A stretch of DNA of 64,000 bases from Thinopyrum elongatum (taxonomy: Eukaryota; Streptophyta; Magnoliopsida; Poales; Poaceae), in NCBI GenBank assembly GCA_011799875.1, contig CM022299.1:216875018-216939017 (forward strand), given 5' to 3'. This document shows, piece by piece, positions 46,484-56,172 of this stretch. The notes below the pieces were generated by a model, which saw only the letters and a program-made list of their open reading frames with translations, did not search any database and was not told the DNA's origin. A program made the position numbers and the translations under genes. How positions within the stretch are numbered: position 1 is the stretch's first letter; the number at the start of each line of letters is the position of its first letter.

Positions 46484-47747
46484 CAGTTTTGCCCCCGTCC
46501 ACCGCCCACTCTAATCGCGGCATATGTACTGTGTGTGCATAACTACGCACTCAAAATACCTTGGGCGACGACGGAGGCACTCTGCGGATGAGGTCCATAA
46601 TACGACTCGACCCTATTCGGCCCTTAATCTCCTTCTTCTTTTTTCTCTTTTCTATCATATTCCAGGTTCTTTAAAACCTAAATCACTTTACGGTGGTACA
46701 AGGGCCCTTTCCAAGGCCCCTTCTCTATAGACGATCATCGATTCTTTCAAAGGATCCTCCACCAAGGTGAAAAGCGGCGCAGATGTGCGGCAGGATGTCC
46801 AAAGGATCTTCACGACTACCTTTTTTTAAGAACCTGTATACAGCTTTCCCTTGTTGACAAATTCTTGGCATGTAAAATAGCCCTGATGCTTATAGCATTA
46901 TCTGTAAGAGCACGTTTTGACATATCAATCAGACTATAATGGAAACAGTTTTTACCAACCCTATTTGGTATTGGTCTATTTCATAATCTGTATTCCCTCT
47001 TCACGTCAGATTGGCTTATACACTTCGCAATGGCTTCAAATGCCAGGGGCTCTATTCAGCCACCTATATTTTCAAAAAAAAAGAAGTCCGAATGCTTTTA
47101 GAGTGCACTTCGGCGTCCCGAATATTGCATTATATGCATCAGCTCCCAATCATGTCTTTGGTCAATAGTTGGGTTGCCCGGCTCCTGTGGTTACTACCTT
47201 ACGTTCCGCTCGTTCGGCTAGGGTAGTAAAGGGAGAACTACTGCGATTGTGTTTCTGGTTCGTCCGGTCAAACACCTCAGTAGAGAAAGCCGAAAACTGA
47301 CTGTCATGGTGCGGCGAGAGCTGGTCAGCTATTCGGTGACTTGCTATAAATCTTTTGTGATTTCTTCCGTATTATGCAAAGGACTGGCCTCCGTCCAGTC
47401 ATGTGCTTAAGGCATCCCAGTTCGGATAGCCGCATATGCACCAGGGGCTAGTACTTCGCCCCACCGTCAAACTCCTATGGCTAAGTGAAAGTGATAAAGC
47501 CGCATAGTCTGATTGCCTGGTTCGCCTACGTAGACACCTCCTTCATGGACCAAGACGTTGGGTCAAGAGTGATCATGCGTTATTTCGAACACCCCCGTAA
47601 TATCCAGGTGGGGGCTGAAGCCGACGACTGGCAAACTTTCAGAATAACAGAATACGGCCGCACAGGAGGCAAGTAATTCCAGATAAAGGCATAAATATAT
47701 TACAAAGCCTTGGTTCATAATACAACGTCTGGACAGCTCGGATACAT
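46484..47747. other. Non-coding interval between the two convergent genes
   Basis: About 1.26 kb between the end of the plus-strand gag-protease frame and the end of the minus-strand antisense gene. I see no polymerase similarity on either strand. T-rich stretches at 46628-46650 and an A run at 47072-47085 are the only notable composition features. Transcript ends of both genes probably fall here. Confidence 0.5.
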
Positions 47748-50700
47748 TCACTCAAATATGATATCCTTTGTGCATTGACCCTCTATTAATCGGGCACCCT
47801 CAAGGACGTCTGCAAAATACCGCTCTGGCTTGCGGTGGTCCTTGCCTTCGGGTGGGCCCTCAACCGCCACGACGGCGGCCTTCATCTTTGCCCAGTGCAT
47901 CTTGACACGGGCAAAGGCCATCCGCGCACCTTCTATGCACGCCGAGCACTTGACAGCTTCAATCCGAGGAAGCGCGTCAGCAAGTCACTACACCAGGCCG
48001 AAGTAGCTGCTAGGAATGGGTTCGGTTGGCCACAGCCGGACTATGACGTCTTTCATGGCTAATCCGTACATCCTGTGCAGCTCTGCCAGTTGCATCATGT
48101 GGTTGTTCAACAGCGCCGGACGCTCCGACACCGCGAACTGTGACCAGAAGAGCTTCTCCGTTGTGTGCCCCTCCTGGGCCCGGAAGAACTGCGCGACATC
48201 AGCGGAACTCTTCGAAAGATCCGCAAATGCGTCTGGAGAACTCCACAGTCAAGTGAGCAAGGCATATCTTTGACCGCCAAATATATTCTGTAAAAGAAAG
48301 GGCTTACCAGCCGCTATCTGTTCGGACTGCCGGATTTCCTCACGAGCTGCCCGGGACTCGGTCCGTGCCTCCTTGGCCTCTTGGAGGGCCTTGGCGAGTT
48401 CGGCCGCCTGGGCCTTATTCTTCTCCTCCAAGAACTCGCACTTGCCGGCGGCGTCCTTGAGCTCTTGCTCCACTTCGGTCACCCTCTCCTCGTACTGGCG
48501 GCGGGCGACCTGTTCGGACTTTAAATCTGTAGCCGCTTTGTCTGTGGCCGCTTTGCTCGCATTCGCCTCCTCCTTGGCTTGGGCAACGGCACTCTTGAGG
48601 GTCTCGACCTCGGCCGCGCTGCCTGCAATCATACACATAGCAGCGCATGAGTTTAAACTCAGAATTTGCATATCAATTCAGGCATGTGCGAGATATTTCA
48701 AACATACCTTGCGCCTCATCGAACCGCTTGTTCATGCGGTCGATATCATCATCAGCCTGCTGCAGCCTTCGCTTGAGATCGGAAACTTCAGTGGCCTGGG
48801 CGGTCGCCGCCAACAGAGAAGCCTGTTATAAAAATAGGAAAGTCCGTCACCTCTACCAAATACTATGTGATCCTCTGTTCGGCTTTTTTCAAAAACCGAA
48901 CATAGTCTCAGGGGCTGCTACCTATATACAGGCATATTTTTCATATGATAAGCGGCTAAGAATATTACATCGCATACCTCGAAGCCTGTTAACAGGTTGG
49001 TGAAGGCTTCATTCAGCCCGCTCTTTGCGGATTGAAATTTCTCAACCACCGCACCCATCCGGGTGCGGTGCTCCTTTACGATGGCGGCATGTTGTAGTGC
49101 CTCCACCAGAATGTTCGGCGCCTCCAGATTAGTGGTGGTCGCCGACGGAGTTGGCGTTCCCCCCTCTTTCGAAGGGGGTTGCTCATTCGATTCTGGAGCC
49201 ATATGGGTCTCCGGAATTGTGTTCGGCTGGGGGCCGGACTAGTCTAAGCCCCCGTCATCGGTCTCCATGGGGGTTGTGCCCCCCATGTTCTCGGCAGCCA
49301 AGGTCTCACCCCAGGCGCCGTGTTCGCAGCCTCCTTTGCTTCTCTGTGGCCCCGAGAGGCCCTTCGGGACAACACCTCGGTGTCATCCGCGTTGGTCGGT
49401 GGAGAGGCTTGCGGAGGCATCTCGCTCTCCCCCATCCCTGGTGCCAGAGAGTTTCCCTTAGACAGCGATGGTTGGGGGAGGTCGCGGGCTGGGCTGAAAC
49501 ACACAATATGATATGTTATATTACAACCATAACAGACCAAATATTTGCTAAGTATCCTTTTCGACACTTACGATTCGGCGAGGGGCTTTTCCCTGAGGCG
49601 CCTCTTGGGGGTGTGTTCGGCGTCCGTATCCGAACCGTCCGAGAGGGTTATCTTTCCCCTCTTGGACACCCCCTCCTCCAGGTTTGCGGAGGCGGCCCTT
49701 TTCTTCTTTCCCCCCTTTAGGGGAGAACCACTTTCCACCTCCTCCTCCTCTTCGACTTCATCCCCCTCGGGGGAGGAGTGGGCTTCGGTTTCTCCAGACA
49801 CTGCGTCCGAGGTACCTTTACGGCGGAGGCCGCCCTTGGCCTCCTTGCCCTTCTTCTTGGCCTTCTCCGGCGTGTGATACGGCGCCGGAACCAGCATCCT
49901 CATTAGCAGAGGATTGGCTGGGTCTTCAGGTAGCGGAGCCGGACACTTGATCCGCTCCACCTTCGCTGTCCAGCCCTGAATGAAGAATGGAAATCTCGGT
50001 ATAACCTTTGATTTATGGACCGAAATTTGTGTTCGGAACTAAAATACTTACAGGAGTGGCCGGATTCTCGCTGTCGAGGCCGATGTCTTCGGTCTTCTTC
50101 GGCCACGTCTTCTGGGCCTTGAAGAGCAGCTTCCAGATCTCTTCGTGCGTTGTACCGAAGAAGCGCTGCAGGGTCTGGGGACCTTCCGGATTGAACTCCC
50201 ACATGTGGAGAGGCCGGAGTTGGTAGGGGAGGATCCGGCGGAAGAGCATCACCTGAATCACGTCAGTGAGACTGGTATTCTTGCTTATCATATTTTTGAT
50301 GCGCTTCTGCAGCGTCATCACTTCCGCGGTCGACCCCCAGTCCAGACCCTTGTTGGTCCATGACGCGAGCCGCATTGGGGGTCCGGATCTAAACTCAGGA
50401 ACGGCCGCCCATCTGGCGCTGCGGGGTTCGGTGATGTAGAACCACTCCTGCTGCCAGACCTTGACGGTCTCCACAAAGGCTCCTTTAGGCCAAGTGGTGT
50501 TGGGGAGTGTGCTCACCATGGCACCACCGCAGTCCGCATGCTGCCCGTCGACCACCTTCGGCTTCATGTTGAAGACCTTGAGCCACAGGCCGAAGTGGGG
50601 GTGGATGCGGAGTAGTGCCTCACACACAACGATGAACGCCGAGATGTGCAGGAAAGAATTTAGGGCTAGATCATGGAAATCTAGCCCGTAGTAGAACATG

Positions 50701-50921
50701 AGGCCGCGGACAAAGGGGTGGAGGGGAAACCCTAGTCCTTGGAGGAAGTGAGGGATGAACACCACCCTTTCGCCGGGCTCCGGGCTAGGGATAACTTGCT
50801 CCTTGGCGGGGAGTCTATGTGCGATATTCGCAGACAAGTACCCCGCCTCCCGGAGGTCCTTTACGTCCTTCTCCGTGACGGAGGAGGCCTCCCACTTACC
50901 CTTCAAGCCAGATCCAGACAT
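47748..50921 (-). pseudogene. Antisense multi-exon gene of the Gypsy element (Transposase_28-like)
   Basis: Exons on the minus strand with GT-AG borders: 50921-50052, 49975-49572, 49493-48978, 48822-48708, 48622-48308 and 48232-47748. Reading phases agree across every junction. Exon 1 (290 codons, start MSGSGLKGKWEASS) resembles the putative gypsy-type transposon domain, with HFLQGLGFPLHPFVRGLMFY and LNSFLHISAFIVVCEALL. Exon 2 is highly acidic then basic (VEEEEEVESG, GGKKKRAA), like a nuclear protein. Later exons form a long coiled coil (KDAAGKCEFLEEKNKAQAAE). The last exon is well structured (GHTTEKLFWSQFAVSERPAL). Damage: a frameshift between about 49244 and 49203 and stops at 47990 and 47987. 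Role unknown; a regulator or movement helper is inference. Confidence 0.75.
50052..50921 (-). CDS. First exon of antisense gene, Transposase_28-like domain
   Basis: 870 bp, exactly 290 codons, ending in phase 0 at a CT|GTAAGT donor (junction 50052/50051). The following intron is 76 bp and ends ttcattcAG. The ATG at 50921 lies about 113 bp downstream of a TATA box and follows a pyrimidine-rich leader. No stop interrupts it. The fold with repeated FxPHFLQGLGFPLHPF and LHISAFIVVCEALLRIHP segments is what plant databases call the putative gypsy-type transposon domain. Confidence 0.75.
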
Positions 50922-51033
50922 GACTGGAGAGGTTGGCGGCGGTGGGACGAATTGAAGCTTGGGCGCTGGAGCTTGAGGATAGGGAAGTAGGAGAAGGAAG
51001 AAGGCGTGGGGTGAAAAGATGGATCTTTATCCA

Positions 51034-51041
51034 CTTATATA
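51034..51041 (-). promoter_or_regulatory. TATA box of the antisense gene
   Basis: On the minus strand the sequence reads gcctatataagtgg, 113 bp before the ATG at 50921. This would start transcription near 51005, with a leader rich in C and T. It lies inside the element, about 430 bp from the 3' LTR, so the gene does not need the LTR promoter. Confidence 0.6.
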
Positions 51042-51473
51042 GGCTGTAAATATTAGGCCCCCCCTCAAGCCTTAAAACTCGCCTGTTCCCAAGGGGTCAT
51101 GAGAATGGCACGGTTGGATTACCCAAACCGGTATTGATGAGGATCCCGCAATAAGTGGGCACGATCTCCGCTTTGACGAGACGTGTCGATAGAGGCCGTG
51201 TCTCAAAATATGAAGCGGGAGGCCAAAAAACGGTTCGAAATGATAAAGAAGCTAGATGTGACGTTTCACTGAAAAAGCTGTCAGTTGATGGACATTACTT
51301 TGACTAAGTATTTTACCTTCGTGGTTGAGGGTTGTGACTGTCATGCAGAGCCGGATACAGTTCTTTTATTCAGAAGATTGCTTTGAAGTATTCAGAGGAG
51401 GAACCCGCCTTGCAATGACGAAGACAATCTACGTGCCGAATACATCACCATTGCAGACTGGTTCAGGGGCTAC

Positions 51474-51948
51474 TGAGGGAGTCCTGGATTAAGGGGTCCT
51501 CGGGTGGCCGGGCTGTGTAACATGGGCCGGACTGATGGGCCGTGAAGATACAAGACAGAAGACCTTTCCTCGTGTCCGGGTGGGACTCTCCTTTGCGTGG
51601 ATGGCAAGTTTGGCATCCAGATGTATAGTTTCCTTCCTCTGTAAACCGACTCTGTACAACCCTAGCCCCCTCCAGTGTCTACATAAACCAGAGGGTTTAG
51701 TCTGTAGAGGCTATCAGAATTCTCATAGGCTAGACAACTAGGGTTTAGCCATTACGATCTCGAGGTAGATCAACTCTTGTAACCCCCATACTCATCAAAT
51801 ACAATCAAGCAGGACGTAGGGTTTTACCTCCATTAAGAGTGCCCGAACCTGGGTAAATATTGTGTTCCCTTTGTCCCTTGTTACCTTCGATCCTCAGACG
51901 CACAGTTCGGGACCCCCTACCCGAGATCGGCCGGTTTTGACACCGACA
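51474..51948 (+). repeat. 3' LTR of the 42.6 kb element
   Basis: 475 bp, aligned with 42581-43055 without indels. It is preceded by caggggctac, the likely polypurine tract, and followed by the target duplication gcaag. Confidence 0.92.
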
Positions 51949-51953
51949 GCAAG

Positions 51954-53600
51954 GATCCGCCCTCCAGACTATCTTTCACCGCCTCTGATCTACTTCCCCA
52001 CCACCGGCAGCCACGACAACTGCATTACCATCATCAACTGAGCAGATGACCTTGAGGACAACATGGGTCCGCAAGAGTGGTCGCACTCTTTCGTGTCTGC
52101 TTACGTTATGCATCGCTTAATATTACATGCTACTTTATCATCATGTTCACCGATTAGACTCTGAGTCAGCTCCAAACTAATGCTCAAACTTGAGTTTTTA
52201 AAAGGTTGTGGGGTACATATCGGGGCCGCAATCAATAGTATCTATCTACTATCTGGTTAATCTCTGGTGTCTACTATGAGTTTCATGTTGGGTGGGAAAC
52301 AAACAGTAAAGAAGCCATTATCTGTATTTTTTAACTGAAGCCATTATCTGCCTGCTATCATTGGTTTTGGGTCTATCCACAGGTTGCTACCATCACTCTG
52401 GATTTCTGCATGCACTCCTTACATAATCTCACAATGTTTTATTCCTATGCATGTCAGTTATTGTACACAATGGAACTGAACATGTTGAGCAAAAGAGATT
52501 AGCCTTGCGTGGCAATAAAATTTCATGCAGACGTCATTCCATGGTGGGCGCAAAGGCAGGCCCCTCCACACATTTCAGATTGTAATCAAGAGGAAGATAA
52601 CTATTCCGAGGGGGATTCAGATGGAGCAGACCACTCCTATTTACCCCCTAAGGTCTTCGCTATAACTTGGCATGCTGGTGTTGGTCATATCATTCATATG
52701 GTGCCCTGCATTGCTTACTTTATACATCAAATATGTCATCTGCTTAGTTTAGACATGCTTTGTGTCAATGCCATCTGTTTAGTTTCTGTATCATATATGT
52801 GAATTATGCAACGCCATCTTGTTTAGCCAGGCATCATATATGTGAATTTTGCAATGCCATCCTGCTTAGCCATTCATCATATATGTGAATTATATCACGC
52901 CATCCTTTTTTTTCATTACGTATTACATTTGTCAACAATGTTAGTACATTCAACTACTCTTTGTGTGCATCAGCCATTTGACACGGTGATGAAAAAATCT
53001 GGAGTGAAAACAAGGTCTTCAGAGCAGACAATGCTATCTGATGAAGCGCATATCTCGCTGGTTATGGATAGCTCCTTAGAGGAGGATTCAGAGACATATG
53101 ACCAGTTCTATTTCCCCCTTGAGGTGTATGCTCTAACTTGGCAGGGTTATGTTGCTCATATCGTGCATATGGTGTCTTGCATTGCTATGTCATTTGCTTA
53201 GTTTAGACATGCTTTGTGTGAATGCCGCCTGTTTAGTGTCTAATTACCATATATGTGAATTATCCAATGCCATCTTGTTGCAAGACATTATATATGTGAA
53301 TTATGCAATGCTATCTTATTGCAAGGCATTATATATGTGAATTATGCAATGCCATGTTGTTTAGCCAATCATCATATATGTGAATTATATCATGCTACCC
53401 TTTTTTGTATTACGTATTCCATTTGTCGACAACGTTTGTATATTCAACTACTCTTCCTGTGCATCAGCCATTTGAAGTGGTGATGGAAGTATCTGGAGTG
53501 AAAACAAGGTCTTCAGAATAGACAATGCTACCTGCTAAAGCAGACATGTTGCTGGTTAAATATAGCTCCTAAGAGGAGGATTTAGAGGCAGAGGAGTAAC
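51954..53600 (+). pseudogene. Gene-like repetitive locus, right part (duplicated exon blocks)
   Basis: This continues the sequence interrupted at 42580. Three related exon-like blocks lie at about 52509-52690, 52975-53170 and 53465-53600. They share the sense pattern of an acidic Ser/Glu-rich segment followed by a YFPLEVYALTWQGYVAHIVHM-like ending (YLPPKVFAITWHAGVGHIIH in block 1). The third block is truncated. Intron-like sequence between them is made of the repeated catatatgtgaatt motif. I do not recognise the protein. Confidence 0.4.
52791..53400. repeat. Degenerate repeats of about 38-43 bp in intron-like sequence
   Basis: Copies of catatatgtgaattatgcaa(t/c)gccatc start near 52792, 52835 and 52878, and again near 53248, 53286, 53327 and 53370. 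The two clusters follow the two duplicated exon blocks, so the repeat array was duplicated along with them. Confidence 0.8.
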
Positions 53601-54375
53601 ATCACGGTCTTTAGAAAAGATAGTGCTACCAGTTGATGTACATAGAACCACGGTTGTACTTTCCCAAAAACCAGCCCCACCACACATAACCCAGACTCTC
53701 GTAGATTGTACCCCTACCCAGTTGGACAGAGAACAATCTACACCCCTTCTAACCCCAACCCCAGCAGATAGTAACCCAGTTCCAGTTGACACAACACTGT
53801 CTCCACCACAGAGCACCCAAACACGTGCAGTTAGTAAGGCAACTGCAGTGCCCAAAGCACGAGGACCACCACTCCGAACCCCAACTCAATGCTTAAAGCG
53901 GAAGAAGAATTGTTCTCAGGTCAGGTTCTGTAGCTATGGTTCATACTCCTTTGCTCTTGCATCACTGTATTTACTCATACCAACTATTTTCATATTTGAA
54001 GGATGGAATTAAAACTCCAATGGCGCAACAGGTATGTTTTAAACCTATTTCTTTAACTGGTTTGCTGTTGTAACTTGCTCTATGTTGATTTCAGTTTCAA
54101 GTGTTGTTATTGCTATGTAGTTTCCCACACTTATATTCTGTCTATGCTGCTTTGTCTTAAACATATATTATTTGAACTGTCTCTATCTCGATTTGGCAAC
54201 AAAAACTAGAATGATATAGACCATACAGTGACCATGGTACATAGATATATGTTTGTTTCATGCTGTTATCCTGTCCACTTTACTACTGAACTGATTTACC
54301 AAAATGAGTTTCATATACAACATGGTAAACCTGTGATGTGTCTGCTTGTTTCTCTTTTAGAATGCGGACAAAATA

Positions 54376-54798
54376 TTGGAGAAGAGTACTCCGTTATGCA
54401 ATGGTAAAGGAAGTAATGCAGATAAGGTTCAAGATAGTGAGACATCCCTGTTGGTCTCCAAGAAAGCTGATAAAAACTATCTTGACGACAGTGAGACAAC
54501 CCCAAAGTCCTGTCTTGATGTAGAGTTCGAGTTACTGTCCACTACTGCTGGCACAAGCTCTTTGAACTCGCTGCCTGAATTAGTTCGTCTTCTTGAGTCT
54601 CAACTTCAAGTTGAATGACATCGATCAGATGTGTTGCGACACGAAGCCGAAGGACTGAGGAAGTCCCTGCAGAATTCAGATGCATACTTTCTGGTGCAAC
54701 AGCAAGCGCTAGAGGATTTAAGCGCCAAACAAGAGAAAGTTAATAAGCTTGCTAAGTATATTGCCAGCATGCTGAGTACCCAGGATATTGTTTCTTGA
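54376..54798 (+). pseudogene. Coiled-coil 3' exon of unknown transposon-associated gene
   Basis: The frame from 54376 is open to a TGA at 54616 and then stays in the same register for 60 codons to the TGA at 54796. The region after the internal stop (LRHEAEGLRKSLQNSDAYFL, then LEDLSAKQEKVNKLAKYIAS) has heptad-like spacing typical of a coiled coil. The sequence before 54361 (ttgtttctcttttag) is a good 3' splice site. It could be the last exon of the gene-like locus and lies just inside a possible CACTA terminus at 55061. Confidence 0.45.
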
Positions 54799-55044
54799 GC
54801 TCTTCTGAAGTGGTTTCAGTTCTGGACTTGTTTTGCTGTGGCGTTTATTTGCACTGGTCGCCAACTTTGACAACCAGTGTATGTGATCTGATCCTTTGCT
54901 CCCTATATTTACACTGGTGGCGAACTTTGATGCCCAGTGGATGTAATATGTGCAATAGCCATAATAGCCTAGCGTTAGTTACTTGCTTATTTATTTCCTT
55001 ATTGTCTTGTTTAGTTGTTTGCTTGTAGTCACTGCAGTTCTTTT

Positions 55045-55061
55045 TCAGCGTTTTTCTAGTG
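55045..55061 (+). other. Possible right terminus of a CACTA transposon
   Basis: tcagcgtttttctagtg is the reverse complement of CACTAGAAAAACGCTGA, the form taken by CACTA-superfamily ends in grasses. No matching CACTA start with a 3-bp target duplication was found on the left, so the element is either truncated or the match is fortuitous. Confidence 0.35.
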
Positions 55062-55254
55062 GCCGCAATAACCTATTTTTTATAACTAGGCCACAACAAC
55101 CATGGGCAACATACGGACCGTTGTAACATGGTCCTGCTACCTGCTATAGTGACCATGGGCCTCCTATGGGCCATAGGATCCCTGGGCCCTCGACGGGCCG
55201 TATAATCAATGGCCCTTTTACGGGCCGTATGGTCCATTGGTTAAACATGGGCTG
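55062..55254. other. Short region with repeated gggccgta/tacggccc-like motifs
   Basis: cgacgggccgtataatc, then ttttacgggccgtatgg, and several atgggcc words recur within about 150 bp. Such arrays of short palindromic words are typical of sub-terminal regions of plant DNA transposons. The Athila-type LTR begins at 55255. Confidence 0.4.
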
Positions 55255-56159
55255 TGATGGCTCGTGTTCGCGTCAGTATTTCCCCGAAGAGGAAGGGATG
55301 ATGCAGGATAGCTACGGTAGGTATTTCCCTCAGTTATGAAACCAAGGTTATCAAACCAGTAGGAGAATCAAGCAACACTATGTAAACGGTACCTGCACAC
55401 AAAGAAGAAATACTTGCAACCTGACGCGTAAGAGGGATTGTCAATCCCTCTCGGGTAAAAGATAGATTGGTTTGTATGATTTTGGATAAATAGATCTCAC
55501 GATAAAACAAAATAAAATAAATAAGCAAGGTATTTTTGGGTTTTTAGAATAATAGATCTGAAAACAAAAGCAAATAAAAATAGATCTCAACGAGGAAGCC
55601 ATCTAGCGACTAACTACGGACCCGTAGGTCTAAAATGAACTACTCATGCATCATCGGAGAGGCACCAATGAGGATGATGAACCCCTCCGTGATGGTGTCT
55701 AGATTGGATCTGGTGGTTCTGGAACTTGCGGCGGCTGGAATTGTGTTTCATCCACTCCCCTAGGGTTTTTGGATTTTCGAGGTATTTATAGAGCAAAGAG
55801 GCGGTGCGGGAGGCAGCCGAGGTGGGCACAACCCACCAGGGCGCGCCTGGGCCCCCAGGCGCGCCCAGGTGGGTTGTGCTCCCCTCGGAGCCCCCCTCTC
55901 ATACTTCTTTGGCCCAACAGGTGTCTTCTGGTCCGGAAAAATTCTCCAAAAAGTTTTGCTACATTGGACTCCGTTTGGTACTGATATTCTACGAAGTAAA
56001 AAACAAGCAAAAAAACAACAACTGGCACTTGTCACTATGTCAATAGGTTAGTCCCAAAAAATGATATAAAGTTGCGATAAAATGATTGTAAAACATCCAG
56101 GAATGATAATATAATAGCATGGAACAAGCAAAAATTATAGATACATTGGAGACGTATCA
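55255..56159 (-). repeat. 3' LTR of Athila-type element (internally deleted)
   Basis: 905 bp on plus from tgatggctcg to gagacgtatca. It aligns with 60944-62171 at both ends, but about 660 bp present there (61292-61953) are missing at about 55590. It keeps a 350-bp GC-richer part (55691-56040) that the other copy has lost. Minus-strand TATA-like tctataaatacc lies near 55785-55796. Confidence 0.82.
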
Positions 56160-56172
56160 TCATCCCCAAGCT
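56160..56172 (-). other. Polypurine tract of Athila-type element
   Basis: On the minus strand aagcttggggatg stands directly before the LTR start TGATACGTCTCC, the usual arrangement in this group. Confidence 0.7.

Larger units (their letters stand above)
42581..51948 (+). mobile_element. Non-autonomous Gypsy retrotransposon with antisense accessory gene
   Basis: A 9368-bp unit with two 475-bp LTRs starting TGAGGGAGTCCTGGATTA and ending gacaccgaca. Perfect target duplications gcaag lie at 42576-42580 and 51949-51953. A gag-protease frame lies on plus and a multi-exon gene on minus. There is no reverse transcriptase, RNase H or integrase. About 20 substitutions separate the LTRs by my reading (near 4%), so the insertion is fairly recent. 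Gag-protease type and the extra antisense gene suggest the Tat-related part of the Gypsy superfamily. Movement would need a partner element's enzymes. Confidence 0.92.

Noticed and set aside
47835..48273. Plus-strand frames at 47835-48273 and 48373-48831 considered as genes
   Set aside because: They are the complementary strand of the coiled-coil and terminal exons of the antisense gene, which has splice and phase support.
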